Of a stretch of 64,000 nucleotides of DNA, positions 47,655-57,436 are shown piece by piece (the first letter of the stretch is position 1; each line of letters begins with the position of its first letter). Under the pieces are notes generated by a model, which was given only the letters and a program-made list of their open reading frames with translations, searched no databases and was not told the origin of the DNA. The stretch comes from an uncultured Bacteroidota bacterium (GTDB taxonomy: Bacteria > Bacteroidota > Bacteroidia > Chitinophagales > Chitinophagaceae). A program made the position numbers and the translations under genes. The stretch spans positions 62,001 to 126,000 of the forward strand of contig CAIJXT010000025.1 in the NCBI GenBank assembly GCA_903824665.1, read 5' to 3'.

Positions 47655-48092
47655 ATGCAAACGATCAGCAATTTTTTTGAACAATATGCAAAAGCCCTGC
47701 AAAACTATGATACCAAAGGGCTGTCTTACATGTACAATATACCCTGTACCATGCTTTCAGATGATGCCACATCACAGTTTAACGACGGTGGGCGCCTGGA
47801 GGGATTTTTTAATCAGGGAGCGGGATTTTACAAACAATTTGGCATAGCGCATATCCGGCATGAGATCTGGAGTCGCAGGGAACTGACCAGAAAAATAGCA
47901 AATGTGAAGGTAAACTGGCAGTTTTATGATGCCCGTGACCTGGCGATATATAATTGTGACTATCATTATACCCTGAAACTCGATAAAAATAACCAGTGGA
48001 GGATCGTTTTATCGGTTTCTGTGAATGAAAAGGAGCGAATGGAAGAGTGGCAGATCAAGGCAAAAAACGAATTGGTGAGCAGATTGGGTTGA
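47655..48092 (+). CDS. NTF2/SnoaL-like hypothetical protein
   Basis: 145 residues from the ATG at 47655; an upstream open frame reaches 47376 but crosses pyrR. FFEQYAKALQNYDTKGLSYMYNIPCTMLSD fits the opening helix and strand of an NTF2-like fold, and WQFYDARDLAIYNCDYHYTLKLDKNNQWRIVLSVSV the closing sheet. No catalytic residues are recognised. Single gene, divergent from pyrR. Confidence 0.75.
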   Translation: MQTISNFFEQYAKALQNYDTKGLSYMYNIPCTMLSDDATSQFNDGGRLEGFFNQGAGFYKQFGIAHIRHEIWSRRELTRKIANVKVNWQFYDARDLAIYNCDYHYTLKLDKNNQWRIVLSVSVNEKERMEEWQIKAKNELVSRLG

Positions 48093-48278
48093 AATGCTGG
48101 CGGCTCGTTTGTTAACGTTTAGTGAATGATTTCATGTTTTTGTGGGCTTTTACGAAAAAATGACAAAACCATGTTAAAATGAACGGGAATAGCTTGAAAA
48201 CAGAGAAAAAACAGCAAAAAAGGCAAAAAAATCATTTTTTTTCCATTCTTCCGGATTTTAGTTTTTGGCTTAAATGAT

Positions 48279-48286
48279 TACATTTG
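48279..48286 (+). promoter_or_regulatory. -7 element of efp
   Basis: TACATTTG matches TAnnTTTG and ends 24 bases before the efp ATG. The nearest upstream TTG-like sequence is too close for the consensus spacing. Confidence 0.5.
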
Positions 48287-48310
48287 CGGTGCATATAAAA
48301 ATTACAATTA

Positions 48311-48877
48311 ATGGCAACAACAGCAGACATGCGCAACGGGTTGATTATAAAACTCGATGGCAATCTTTATTCGGTAGTAGAATTTGGTCAAAATAAAACA
48401 GCCCGTGCAGCAGCAAAGGTTTGGGCTAAGTTGAAAGGTGTTGATAACAACCGGTCTATAGAGCATACATGGAATTCAGGGGACAATATTTTCCCTGTTC
48501 GCGTTGAGAAGCGCAATTACCAGTTCCTGTATAAAGATGAAGCCGGATTCAACCTGATGGACAATAATTCATTTGAGCAGATTGCGATAAATGAAAACCT
48601 GATAGAGCATCCTGAGCTTTACAAAGACGGACAGGAGTGTTTTGTGGTATTCAATACCGAGACTGAGGTGCCAATGGGTGTAGAGTTGCCAGCCAATGTG
48701 ATTCTGAAAGTAACCTACTCTGAACCTGGTGTAAAAGGTGATACTGCAACCCGTGCAATGAAGGCGGCGACTGTTGAAACCGGTGCTACTGTTATGGTGC
48801 CATTGTTTGTAGATACAGACGAGCTTATCAGGATTGATAGCAAAACCGGAAATTACATAGAGCGTGTAAAGCAGTAG
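48311..48877 (+). CDS. efp: Elongation factor P
   Basis: Rescues ribosomes stalled at proline runs. 188 residues, the usual three beta-barrel length. The domain order is KOW-like N domain (NGLIIKLDGNLYSVVEF), middle (QFLYKDEAGFNLMDNNSFEQI), and C-terminal OB fold (VKGDTATRAMKAATVETGATVMVPLFVDTDELIRIDSKTGNYIERV). The tip of the N-domain loop reads GQNKTARAAAKVWAKL in place of the common PGKG form; a Lys is still present in it. An ATG start at 48311 follows a -7 element. Confidence 0.94.
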   Translation: MATTADMRNGLIIKLDGNLYSVVEFGQNKTARAAAKVWAKLKGVDNNRSIEHTWNSGDNIFPVRVEKRNYQFLYKDEAGFNLMDNNSFEQIAINENLIEHPELYKDGQECFVVFNTETEVPMGVELPANVILKVTYSEPGVKGDTATRAMKAATVETGATVMVPLFVDTDELIRIDSKTGNYIERVKQ

Positions 48878-49046
48878 TTTTGAGATAATGCCTGCCCGGG
48901 TAGCGAATGTAATAATGACATAAATGTGCCGAATGTAACAGCGTGAGCGGAATTGTGAATTGTGGAGGCAGGAATTGCATCAGTTTTTAGGACCTAATAA
49001 ATAACATACCACCATTCTTTAACACTTTTGACTTAAACTTATACTC

Positions 49047-49532
49047 ATGGAGTACAAACAAATACAGGAGCTGATAAAAACGATCAATAAATCGAACATC
49101 AGTGAACTGAGCATCGAAGAAGGTGATTTCAAAATCACTATAAAACAGGATTTTTCCGGCCAGCCACAATATGTGATGGCGCCACAGGTAGCACCTATGC
49201 AAATTCAGGCACCTGCCTCTGCTCCTCAGCCTGTGTCGGCAGCAACTGCAGCACCAGCTAAGCCAGCAGCTTCGAATGAAGCAAATGCTAACCACATCAC
49301 TATCAAGTCACCGATGATCGGTACTTTTTACCGCTCACCATCGCCTGACAAACCAGTATTTGTAAATGTTGGTGATGAAGTTAAGAAAGGACACGTCCTT
49401 TGCATAATCGAGGCTATGAAGCTATTTAACGAGATAGAATGTGAAATGAATTGCAGAATCATTAAAGTAATGGCTGACGATACGACACCAGTTGAATATG
49501 ATCAACCATTGTTTATTGTTGAACCTATTTAA
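49047..49532 (+). CDS. accB: Acetyl-CoA carboxylase biotin carboxyl carrier protein
   Basis: Carries the carboxylated biotin of acetyl-CoA carboxylase in fatty-acid synthesis. 161 residues: an N-terminal helical part (YKQIQELIKTINKSNISELSIEEGDFKITIKQD), an Ala/Pro-rich linker (residues about 47-80) and a biotinyl domain with the lysine in EAMKLFNEIE near residue 120. It is upstream of accC but a hairpin lies between them. Confidence 0.97.
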   Translation: MEYKQIQELIKTINKSNISELSIEEGDFKITIKQDFSGQPQYVMAPQVAPMQIQAPASAPQPVSAATAAPAKPAASNEANANHITIKSPMIGTFYRSPSPDKPVFVNVGDEVKKGHVLCIIEAMKLFNEIECEMNCRIIKVMADDTTPVEYDQPLFIVEPI

Positions 49533-49565
49533 TACATAGCCCGAACAGACCCGGGTTCAAATTTA

Positions 49566-49593
49566 AAAATGGCCTTTCAACAGGGCCATTTTT
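49566..49593 (+). terminator. Hairpin between accB and accC
   Basis: AAAATGGCC and GGGCCATTTTT form a 9-bp stem around a short loop and T-rich tail, 34 bases past the accB stop. It may end or attenuate accB transcription. Confidence 0.7.
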
Positions 49594-49610
49594 AGTAGTA
49601 TAAGTTACTT

Positions 49611-49618
49611 TATATTTG
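49611..49618 (+). promoter_or_regulatory. -7 element before accC
   Basis: TATATTTG, 20 bases before the accC GTG start. No clear TTG lies at the right distance upstream. Confidence 0.5.
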
Positions 49619-49638
49619 TTACTCTAAATCAAAGAAAA

Positions 49639-50976
49639 GTGTTCAAAAAAATACTTATAGCTAACCGCGGCGAGATTGCACTGCGCATTATCCGCACCTG
49701 CCGCGAAATGGGTATCCGCACAGTAGCAGTATATTCTACAGCCGATAAGGAAAGCCTGCATGTGCGTTTTGCTGATGAAGCAGTGTGTATAGGTAAGCCG
49801 CAAAGCTCCGACTCCTATCTCAATATTCAGCATATCATGGCGGCGGCTGAAATAACAAATGCCGATGCAATACATCCGGGCTACGGCTTTCTGGCCGAAA
49901 ATGCGTCGTTTGCTGAGATTTGCGCGCAATATAAAATTAAATTTATCGGGCCGACTCCTGCAATGATCAACTCGATGGGTGACAAGATCACAGCGAAAGA
50001 GACCATGATCAGGGCTGGAGTGCCTGTAATTCCGGGATCTGAGGGTCTGCTGCAAAGTGTTGACGAAGCGAAACGCCTGGCAAGTGAAATGGGCTATCCT
50101 GTAATCATAAAAGCTACAGCCGGTGGCGGAGGCAAAGGTATGCGGGTGGTATGGGCCGAAAGCGAACTGGAATATGCCTACAACACCGCGAAAATTGAAG
50201 CGAAAGCATCATTTAAGAATGACGGAATCTATATGGAAAAATTTGTGGAAGAGCCACGCCATATAGAAATACAGGTTGCCGGTGACCAGTTTGGCACGGT
50301 ATGCCACCTGAGCGAGCGTGACTGCTCTATTCAGCGCAGGCACCAGAAGCTGGTTGAAGAATCACCGTCTCCGTTTATGACACCAGAGCTACGCCAGAGA
50401 ATGGGTGAGGCAGCGATAAAAGCGGCTTCGGCAATTAACTACGAGAGTGTGGGTACAATTGAATTTCTGGTAGATAAGCACCGCAATTTCTACTTCATGG
50501 AAATGAATACCCGTATTCAGGTAGAACATGGTGTAACGGAAGAAGTGATCAGTTACGACCTTATAAAGGAACAAATAAAGATTGCAGCGGGTGTACCTAT
50601 TACGGGAAAGAATTACGAGCCTATGATTCATGCCATTGAGTGCAGGATCAATGCAGAAGACCCGTACAACGATTTCCGCCCATGCCCCGGCAAGATTACA
50701 ACCTTGCACACGCCGGGTGGGCATGGAGTAAGAGTGGATTCGCACATATATGCAGGATATACTATTCCACCCTATTACGACTCAATGATTGCTAAAGTAA
50801 TTGCCGTAGCTCAGACAAGAGAAGAGGCAATCAATACGATGGAACGTGCATTGAGTGAGTATGTGATAGAGGGTATAAAAACCACTATTCCATTCCATTT
50901 GCAACTGATGAAAAACGAAGACTTCAGAAAAGGGAACTTCACTACCAAGTTTATTGAAAGTTTCAAACTTCTTTAG
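49639..50976 (+). CDS. accC: Acetyl-CoA carboxylase biotin carboxylase subunit
   Basis: ATP-dependent carboxylation of biotin on AccB. 445 residues starting at a GTG (49639): [24 protein letters not shown] is the pre-ATP-grasp start. The ATP-grasp P-loop is [15 protein letters not shown] near residue 155; [17 protein letters not shown] contains the carboxylase catalytic loop, with Arg in RIQVEH and the GxTE signature. It has its own -7 element after an intergenic hairpin, so it is possibly transcribed apart from accB. Confidence 0.97.
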   Translation: MFKKILIANRGEIALRIIRTCREMGIRTVAVYSTADKESLHVRFADEAVCIGKPQSSDSYLNIQHIMAAAEITNADAIHPGYGFLAENASFAEICAQYKIKFIGPTPAMINSMGDKITAKETMIRAGVPVIPGSEGLLQSVDEAKRLASEMGYPVIIKATAGGGGKGMRVVWAESELEYAYNTAKIEAKASFKNDGIYMEKFVEEPRHIEIQVAGDQFGTVCHLSERDCSIQRRHQKLVEESPSPFMTPELRQRMGEAAIKAASAINYESVGTIEFLVDKHRNFYFMEMNTRIQVEHGVTEEVISYDLIKEQIKIAAGVPITGKNYEPMIHAIECRINAEDPYNDFRPCPGKITTLHTPGGHGVRVDSHIYAGYTIPPYYDSMIAKVIAVAQTREEAINTMERALSEYVIEGIKTTIPFHLQLMKNEDFRKGNFTTKFIESFKLL

Positions 50977-51057
50977 TCCGGGTCAGACATCCTGCAAATT
51001 CCTGTAAATTAGTTTTATTCTAACAGCAATTTTAGGGAATAACACGCTTAATATTTT

Positions 51058-51065
51058 TACTTTCG
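51058..51065 (+). promoter_or_regulatory. Near-leaderless -7 element before rfbB
   Basis: TACTTTCG, one base off TAnnTTTG, ends only 4 bases before the rfbB ATG (51070). If it is the promoter, the transcript begins at about the start codon. No clear TTG upstream. Confidence 0.35.
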
Positions 51066-51069
51066 CACC

Positions 51070-52125
51070 ATGAACAAAACATTGCTTATCACCGGCGGAG
51101 CAGGTTTCATCGGCTCTCATGTGGTACGTTTATTCGTTACCAGGTATCCGGACTATAAAATTGTAAATCTTGATGCCCTCACTTATGCAGGTAATCTAGA
51201 GAATCTGAAAGACATACAGGATGCGCCGAACTATACGTTCGAGAAGGCGGATATTACTGATGCTGCGCATGTAACCCGTTTGTTTGATCAGTATCAATTT
51301 GACGGTGTAATTCATCTTGCCGCAGAAAGTCATGTAGACCGTTCGATACTGGATCCCAATGCATTCATACAAACCAATGTGATGGGTACTGCCAATTTGC
51401 TGAATGCGGCCAGAGCAGCATGGAAAGGCAACATGGACGGAAAGCGTTTTTACCATGTGTCTACAGATGAAGTTTATGGATCGCTTGGAGCTGAAGGCTT
51501 TTTCCTGGAAACAACACCATACGACCCGCAATCCCCCTACTCTGCCTCAAAGGCTGCATCAGACCATCTGGTGCGCGCATACGGAAATACGTACCATATG
51601 CCCTTTGTGATCACTAACTGCTCTAATAACTACGGACCAAATCACTTTCCAGAAAAACTTATACCCTTATTCATCAACAATATTTGCACCAACAAACCTT
51701 TGCCGGTATATGGCGATGGTAAGTATACACGCGATTGGTTGTATGTGGTAGATCATGCAAGGGCTATCGATATGGTTTTTCATAACGGCCGGGATGGTGA
51801 AACTTACAACATCGGTGGTTTCAACGAATGGCAGAACATTGAATTGGTGAAGCTGATGTGCAAGGAGATGGATGCGAAACTGGGACGTGAACCAGGAACA
51901 TCTGAGCAGCTGATCACGTATATAAAGGACCGGCCAGGTCATGATCGCAGGTATGCCATTGATGCCACAAAAATTAATAAAGAACTAGGTTGGTATCCGT
52001 CTGTAACTTTTGAAGAGGGTCTTAAGCTCACTATTGACTGGTACATGAACAATCAGGAATGGATGGACCATGTTACCTCTGGCAACTACCAAAAATATTA
52101 CGAAACGCAATACACAAACAGATAA
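51070..52125 (+). CDS. rfbB: dTDP-glucose 4,6-dehydratase
   Basis: Forms dTDP-4-keto-6-deoxy-glucose for rhamnose and other deoxysugars. 351 residues, extended SDR fold: [17 protein letters not shown] (NAD site), [11 protein letters not shown], and the catalytic STDEVYGS and [15 protein letters not shown] (Tyr-x3-Lys). [11 protein letters not shown] and the [15 protein letters not shown] segments are specific for RfbB. The stop overlaps the rfbA start by one base (TAATG), so both are co-translated. Confidence 0.97.
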   Translation: MNKTLLITGGAGFIGSHVVRLFVTRYPDYKIVNLDALTYAGNLENLKDIQDAPNYTFEKADITDAAHVTRLFDQYQFDGVIHLAAESHVDRSILDPNAFIQTNVMGTANLLNAARAAWKGNMDGKRFYHVSTDEVYGSLGAEGFFLETTPYDPQSPYSASKAASDHLVRAYGNTYHMPFVITNCSNNYGPNHFPEKLIPLFINNICTNKPLPVYGDGKYTRDWLYVVDHARAIDMVFHNGRDGETYNIGGFNEWQNIELVKLMCKEMDAKLGREPGTSEQLITYIKDRPGHDRRYAIDATKINKELGWYPSVTFEEGLKLTIDWYMNNQEWMDHVTSGNYQKYYETQYTNR

Positions 52126-52991
52126 TGAAAGGAATAATATTGGCCGGTGGGTCGGGTACCCGTCTTTACCCGCTTACGATTGCTGTCAGCAAACAATTGA
52201 TGCCTGTGTATGATAAGCCGATGGTTTATTATCCGCTTTCAACATTACTGCTCGCCGGAATAAATGAGATACTGATTATCACCACTCCGGAAGACCAGCC
52301 AGCTTTTCGAAAATTGCTTGGTGATGGTAGTCAGATCGGTTGCCGTTTTGAATACGTAGTTCAACCCAAACCGGAAGGGCTGGCCCAGGCGTTTATTCTG
52401 GGTGCTGATTTTATTGGCAATGACCCGGTTGCACTGGTGCTTGGCGATAATATCTTTTATGGATCAGGGATGGGCACACTGCTAAGAAATAAAGTCACTC
52501 CAGACGGTGCCGTTGTTTTTGCTTATCAAGTACATGATCCTGAGCGTTATGGCGTCGTTGAATTCGACAAGGACTTTAAGGCACTAAGTATCGAGGAAAA
52601 GCCTGAAAAACCTAAGTCTAACTATGCTGTGCCAGGGTTATACTTCTACGACAATGATGTTGTGGCTATTGCCAAAGCTATCAAACCATCGCATCGTGGA
52701 GAATTGGAAATTACCGATGTCAACAGGGTGTACCTCGAAAAAGGGAAACTGGAAGTAGGTGTTCTGGATCGTGGAACCGCATGGTTGGATACCGGAACGT
52801 TCGATTCGTTGATTGAGGCAGGTGAGTTTATTGAAGTGATAGAGAAAAGGCAGGGATTGAAAATTGGCTGTATTGAAGAGATAGCCTACCGTAATGGATG
52901 GATTAATGATGAACAAATGGGTGCGCTTGCGAAACTGTATATGAAGAGCGGTTATGGTAGTTATCTGCAAAAACTAATTGGAAATATTTAA
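52125..52991 (+). CDS. rfbA: Glucose-1-phosphate thymidylyltransferase
   Basis: Makes dTDP-glucose from dTTP and glucose-1-phosphate, the step before RfbB. 288 residues from the ATG at 52125; the open frame runs upstream inside rfbB and is ignored. [16 protein letters not shown] is the nucleotide-binding loop, then [50 protein letters not shown] and [12 protein letters not shown] are all RfbA motifs. It ends in a strong terminator. Other rfb genes (rfbC, rfbD) are not here. Confidence 0.97.
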   Translation: MKGIILAGGSGTRLYPLTIAVSKQLMPVYDKPMVYYPLSTLLLAGINEILIITTPEDQPAFRKLLGDGSQIGCRFEYVVQPKPEGLAQAFILGADFIGNDPVALVLGDNIFYGSGMGTLLRNKVTPDGAVVFAYQVHDPERYGVVEFDKDFKALSIEEKPEKPKSNYAVPGLYFYDNDVVAIAKAIKPSHRGELEITDVNRVYLEKGKLEVGVLDRGTAWLDTGTFDSLIEAGEFIEVIEKRQGLKIGCIEEIAYRNGWINDEQMGALAKLYMKSGYGSYLQKLIGNI

Positions 52992-53005
52992 CGCGTTGAA
53001 CAAAT

Positions 53006-53035
53006 AAAAAAGCCCTGCTTCGGCGGGGCTTTTTT
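53006..53035. terminator. Terminator after rfbA
   Basis: AGCCCTGC pairs with GCGGGGCT around a TTCG tetraloop, with T6 downstream and A5 upstream, 15 bases past rfbA. Bidirectional; also serves the convergent SUMF1-like gene. Confidence 0.88.
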
Positions 53036-53082
53036 ATTGTATAATATTTTTGAAACGCATTTCAGGTAATAGATCTAACCTA

Positions 53083-53856
53083 TCAATTGTCGGTTGCAAG
53101 CCTGAATCCAATATTCCATTGCCTTGTTTTGGGCGTAAATCTGCTGCGGTATACATTCCGGCAAACCGGATCGTCATCATAGTACGACCCGCCACGCAAA
53201 ACCTTCAGTTCGCCGGTTGGCGGCCCTTTGGGATCCCAGGTATCGGTAGTAGTTTTATAGTAGTCGGCATCATACCAATCGGTGCACCACTCGAGTACAT
53301 TTCCAGACATATCATATATGCCTAACTCATTAGGTTGTTTTTGCCCTACCGGATGTGTTGCACCTTTAGGGCGACCATACCACCCAACAAGCGCCAGTTT
53401 GTTGCTGCCACTATAACGGTAGTTGCCGGTATATTTGCCGCCACGTGCCGCAAACTCCCATTCGAGTTCTGTAGGCAGGCGGTAATTCTTGCCAGGATAT
53501 TTCTCGTTCAGGCGCTTAATAAATTCGAGCACATCGTCGTAGTTCACTTTCACTACCGGACATTCATCGCAATCCTTATTTACATAGTCGGTACCAGTGT
53601 AAGCCGGAGGCAGAATACCCATAATTGTGCGCCATTGTGCCTGAGTAATTTCATACTTACCCATGTAAAAGCTGGTAACATTTACCCGGTGCACTGGTTT
53701 TTCGTTATCGTATTCTTCACTATTGTATTTGCGGTCGTCACTACCTCTGAAAAAACTACCCCCCTTCACATACGCCATCTGAATGTTTACATTGCCCTGA
53801 CTGAATACAGCGACAGAACCAAATAAAAAAGTCAGCAATAAAAATGGTTTCTTCAT
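53083..53856 (-). CDS. SUMF1/FGE-domain protein, probably not an active oxidase
   Basis: 257 residues with signal peptide (MKKPFLLLTFLFGSVAVFSQ), starting at ATG 53856. It belongs to the formylglycine-generating-enzyme-like superfamily: MAYVKGGSFFRGSDD, YEITQAQWRTIMG, RLPTELEWEFAARGG, MSGNVLEWCTDWY and VLRGGSYYDDDPVCRNVYRSRF. In true FGE two cysteines sit five apart in the GGSYxCxxxxC region; here the first position is Asp and only the second Cys remains, so sulfatase activation is unlikely. Related Bacteroidota members such as GldJ/GldK are structural secretion or gliding proteins. A receiver-domain protein is next to it upstream. Confidence 0.88.
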   Translation of the reverse strand: MKKPFLLLTFLFGSVAVFSQGNVNIQMAYVKGGSFFRGSDDRKYNSEEYDNEKPVHRVNVTSFYMGKYEITQAQWRTIMGILPPAYTGTDYVNKDCDECPVVKVNYDDVLEFIKRLNEKYPGKNYRLPTELEWEFAARGGKYTGNYRYSGSNKLALVGWYGRPKGATHPVGQKQPNELGIYDMSGNVLEWCTDWYDADYYKTTTDTWDPKGPPTGELKVLRGGSYYDDDPVCRNVYRSRFTPKTRQWNIGFRLATDN

Positions 53857-53992
53857 AATATTACTAAGGCCGTTTTGTTTATCGGAACAATAATTCCTGC
53901 GAATATAATAATAATCTCCTGAGGCAGGTATATACAATGCAGAATCTGCTGAATCAGCAATTACCACCTGCCCGCAAAAAACAGCGGAAATA

Positions 53993-54403
53993 CTAGATAA
54001 TTGCTTTTAGTTTGGCCACAGAAAGGGGTTTCTCAATGTATCCGGTAATAAACGGATCTCTCGCTTTCTGGCTGTCCTGAGGGTTTACAGAGGAGGAAAG
54101 CATATAAATTAGAACCGGTAGATTTGTTTCTGTGAATGTTGATTTGATCGCATCCAACACCTGCCATCCATCGGTTCCTGGCATGTTTATGTCGAGAAAT
54201 AGTATTTTTTTAACAGACTGAGGGACTGAAGACAACGCCAGAATATGTGCAATGCCCAATAAAGGATCTAGAAAAGTCTCTATTTCAGCGTCAGGTAAAA
54301 TCTTTCTGATGAACATGCCGCATATTTTGTTATTCAGCGGATCATCATCGATCACGATAAATGTTGTATTCGCCTCCTCAGATGATCGTGTTCCCGTGCC
54401 CAT
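53993..54403 (-). CDS. Stand-alone response regulator receiver domain
   Basis: 136 residues with no output domain. FIVIDDDPLNN carries the acidic pocket, ILFLDINMPGTDGWQVLDAI the phospho-acceptor Asp (about residue 70) and TGYIEKPLSV the conserved Lys; MLSSSV supplies the Thr/Ser switch. Such CheY-like proteins pass signals to a separate partner. No histidine kinase is in the window. It precedes the SUMF1-like gene by about 135 bases on the same strand; the link is positional only. Confidence 0.92.
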   Translation of the reverse strand: MGTGTRSSEEANTTFIVIDDDPLNNKICGMFIRKILPDAEIETFLDPLLGIAHILALSSVPQSVKKILFLDINMPGTDGWQVLDAIKSTFTETNLPVLIYMLSSSVNPQDSQKARDPFITGYIEKPLSVAKLKAII

Positions 54404-54720
54404 AACTGGTAGCCTGACTTTTTATTGCATTTGTTTTGTGGTTAAGAAACGAGTTCATCCAGCGTAACAATATTAGTATTTTATACGGCGAAAATGAAGG
54501 AATTTGAATTGTTATCTCAAAAAAAACTTCGCTTTTCCCCCGACATGTAATTGTATGTTACGGTTTAACTGGTGTCAGCCACCAACTGGTTTTGGACATT
54601 GTGGTACTATGATTTTTTCGTTAACAAAATGAATAGCCCACGACCAGGAGTGGCGTGGGCTATTCTAAAAATGAGATAACCGGCTAATTCGGACTCTTTT
54701 GTTTTGAGAATGCCAGATAG
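54404..54720. other. Noncoding interval with a hairpin
   Basis: About 320 bases with no gene. AATAGCCCACG and CGTGGGCTATT form an 11-bp stem (54632-54664) that probably ends transcription of the T9SS protein gene. Confidence 0.6.
54632..54664 (-). terminator. Hairpin downstream of the T9SS beta-helix gene
   Basis: Perfect 11-bp stem, AATAGCCCACG with its complement, around an 11-base loop; lies 57 bases past the stop at 54721 on the minus strand. Confidence 0.65.
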
Positions 54721-56505
54721 TTACTCAATGACAATTTTTCCTGAGAGCGTTTCAGAACTGTGATTCCATATACACTGGTATACACCTGAAGGCAGACCGT
54801 GCACTAATATATCTGTTATTTTATTAGTGACCGATTTCTGAACGATTATTCTGCCGGAGATATCAACTAAAGATACAGTTCCTTTCGCCATTGGCAATTC
54901 GATGAAAACATAGTCTACAGCTGGATTTGGATAAACCGATAGCCCTGGTTGTTTTTTGTCATTTGATGGCACGATTGCTGTGATAAGAGCCGGGTCGAAT
55001 TCGCATGCGCCAATGTCTACTTTGGAGCCAAAAAATCTCGCATTGCCGTAATAGTCTGTTGCCGGTGTCATTGTTCCTGTAGTATCACCCGCATCAATGC
55101 ATGCAGATCCGGGTTTAAGTCTGAAATCTGCTGAATTGGCCAGCACGCTACATCCCGGTGTATTAGTTGGGGCTTTAATGCCGGGTAGCGCACCTATTAC
55201 ATTTGTGGCAGTGTCGCTGGTGAGGGTGCCTGTAAACGCAGGGGACGTGCCAAGATTTCGTGAGAATGTTGAACGGCACCAGTTGTGATCGAATCCAAAG
55301 TTGGCGGCCATTGGGATAAAGAGGTCAGCAGTATCAGCCCCGCCGTGGTAAGAGACGTTATTGTAAAAGATGTTATTTTTGAATGCAGCGGGCTTGCCAA
55401 AGGCATTGCTCATATATACACCACCACCAAAGTAACCAGTGTTGTTGATAATCAGGTTGTTGTATAGATAGGCTTCTGCATCCATAATATAAATACCACC
55501 ACCGCCAAATGCTGCATCGTTATTGGCGACGATGTTGTTGCGCAGGGTATAACTATAACCTGCAGGTGCAGTGCTGGATTGCAGTCTGATGCCTCCCCCA
55601 CCCTGCACAGAGCCACAGGTGCCGGAGCCATCATCAATAGCAGTAGACTGATTGTTGCATACATAATTGCCCACGACATCGCCACGAGAATCCCATAACG
55701 CTATCGGCCCATTCATAGTGGCAACATTTTCATAGACGGTGTTTTTTTCAATCAAAGCTGTGCATCCATTGAACATCAATGCAGATCCGGGAGTTATTCC
55801 AGTTTGCCTGTTTTTATAGAGCTTATTATTTTTGAAAATCACAGTACCATTAAAAATACTAATACAATTGGTTGATGCTACATTGTTGAAAAGCTCGCAA
55901 TCGTGAATATTTGTGGTGCCTTCAAGGACAGAAACAATCATATTGCTATTGTTTCTGTTGTTGTAGATTTTGCAATTACTCATTTCAAAAGTCAGAACAG
56001 AATTGAGGTTAACAGCAATGGTTCTTTTGTTGTTATGAAAAAATTCGCAATTTTTTATGTGCATTGCCCTATAGAATAAAGCAAATCCGTCATCACTTTT
56101 CATATCATATACCCTGCAATATTCGAAAGTGGAACTGTCTGGAGCGTAACCATGGTAAACGCCATAATAGGTATCAAAAAAAATGCCACCCCATCCACCA
56201 TTTGTGGTAGCGGGATTGTACCAGCCGGTCGTGTCCTGTACATGAAAAAGGATGGGTTGTGCGGCTGTGCCGACGGCCCGCATACCACCGGCAACCGTAA
56301 GCCGATAATCACCCTGAAAAATTACCTCAACACCAGGGGCTATATACAGATAGCTCCCCGTATTTACGATTATATTGTTGAAAACTTTGTAGGGAGAACC
56401 GGACACAGTCCAGTTGCCAGATACGGTGGGTGTTGTGATGTTTGTTGCAGCGAGTGCATTCAATGCAAAGGCGCCAGCAAAAAGAAACAGTACGCTTTTT
56501 TTCAT
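54721..56505 (-). CDS. Secreted parallel beta-helix protein with T9SS type A sorting domain
   Basis: 594 residues with signal peptide (MKKSVLFLFAGAFALNALAA). A long right-handed beta-helix spans about residues 40-480: repeated Asn-rich turns such as MSNCKIYNNRNNS, FKNNKLYKNRQTG and LRNNIVANNDAAFGGGGIYI, the kind used by adhesins and carbohydrate-binding proteins. GSACIDAGD near residue 470 closes the helix. The last about 75 residues begin LSVYPNPAVDYV, the type A sorting signal, and end GKIVIE. Exported through the T9SS to the surface or medium. Ligand and role are unknown. Confidence 0.9.
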   Translation of the reverse strand: MKKSVLFLFAGAFALNALAATNITTPTVSGNWTVSGSPYKVFNNIIVNTGSYLYIAPGVEVIFQGDYRLTVAGGMRAVGTAAQPILFHVQDTTGWYNPATTNGGWGGIFFDTYYGVYHGYAPDSSTFEYCRVYDMKSDDGFALFYRAMHIKNCEFFHNNKRTIAVNLNSVLTFEMSNCKIYNNRNNSNMIVSVLEGTTNIHDCELFNNVASTNCISIFNGTVIFKNNKLYKNRQTGITPGSALMFNGCTALIEKNTVYENVATMNGPIALWDSRGDVVGNYVCNNQSTAIDDGSGTCGSVQGGGGIRLQSSTAPAGYSYTLRNNIVANNDAAFGGGGIYIMDAEAYLYNNLIINNTGYFGGGVYMSNAFGKPAAFKNNIFYNNVSYHGGADTADLFIPMAANFGFDHNWCRSTFSRNLGTSPAFTGTLTSDTATNVIGALPGIKAPTNTPGCSVLANSADFRLKPGSACIDAGDTTGTMTPATDYYGNARFFGSKVDIGACEFDPALITAIVPSNDKKQPGLSVYPNPAVDYVFIELPMAKGTVSLVDISGRIIVQKSVTNKITDILVHGLPSGVYQCIWNHSSETLSGKIVIE

Positions 56506-56574
56506 ATAAAATGGTTTTTGTCGTTATGAATTTCCACGTTATAGAAAGGCCAGCTTTTAAAAAGGTTGGTACGC

Positions 56575-56597
56575 AAAACCGCTACCATAGCGGTTTT
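56575..56597. terminator. Hairpin between tmk and the beta-helix gene
   Basis: AAAACCGCTA pairs with TAGCGGTTTT around CCA, leaving T-rich ends in both directions. It lies past the tmk stop and likely ends that gene. Confidence 0.65.
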
Positions 56598-56743
56598 AGC
56601 GACATAAGACACATCAAAAACGGGCAGATGCCCGCAAGATACTGTCATTTATGGTGTGATGTGATGCAATTGCTAATTGTATAAAAACAGCAAAAAAAAA
56701 CGGTAGAAAGAGGTTTTTTTGTTTGCGATAGAAGTATGGAATA

Positions 56744-57355
56744 TTACATATGACATGCGTCGCGCACATAACCTGCAACTACTTCTACAGGTTGGTTGCC
56801 GTCTACAATTTTCACAACCTCCTCTGATGCAAGCACATTGAATGCTTCCATATAGTTGTTTCTAACTTTTTTGAGAATTTCACCGGTTTCATACAATTCG
56901 GGAACTTCTCTGTTTGCAATAATTCTGCCCATACATACCTCCGGGGGAACATCTACAAAAACCGTTACATCAGGCTTGAGTATCTCCCGGCACATCTGGT
57001 TGCATTCTATTACCCAATCCATGTTCATATAGACACTGTGGTATGCAAATGAAGAAAAGTAATACCGGTCAGAGATAACAGTGTATCCTTCGTTCATTTT
57101 TTTTACCAGACCATCCTGTTCATTCAATATGTGATCCAGGCGATCAGCGAGAAACAATGCTGCAATTGCCTTTTGGTCTACACTGATCTGACCTTTCAGA
57201 ATACTGCGCAATAGCCGACCAATATGACCGTTTGTGGGTTCGAAAGTGAGGTGTACTTTGTGACCTTCCTGTTGTAACTTTTCGGCGAGCAAAGCAGCTT
57301 GTGTGCTTTTCCCGCTTCCGTCAGTTCCTTCTATCGCTATAAACAAATTTTTCAT
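56744..57355 (-). CDS. tmk: Thymidylate kinase
   Basis: Phosphorylates dTMP to dTDP for DNA synthesis. 203 residues. P-loop IEGTDGSGKSTQ at about residues 7-18, VISDRYYFSSFAY (the DRY/S motif, near residue 95), and the LID-region Arg in MGRIIANREVPELYE. Starts at ATG 57355; the protein is a normal-length monodomain enzyme. A hairpin follows, and the gene is alone on this strand. Confidence 0.96.
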   Translation of the reverse strand: MKNLFIAIEGTDGSGKSTQAALLAEKLQQEGHKVHLTFEPTNGHIGRLLRSILKGQISVDQKAIAALFLADRLDHILNEQDGLVKKMNEGYTVISDRYYFSSFAYHSVYMNMDWVIECNQMCREILKPDVTVFVDVPPEVCMGRIIANREVPELYETGEILKKVRNNYMEAFNVLASEEVVKIVDGNQPVEVVAGYVRDACHM

Positions 57356-57436
57356 TGAATCGTTTTAGATTACTTTTAGGACTACCCTGGTTTCAGGCGC
57401 AATACCCTACCGATTGAATTTGCACCTTAATTAGTA

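Noticed and set aside
49540-49600. tRNA-like GGTTCAAAT segment
   Set aside because: It lacks acceptor and D-arm pairing; the sequence is part of the accB-accC intergenic space with a simple hairpin.
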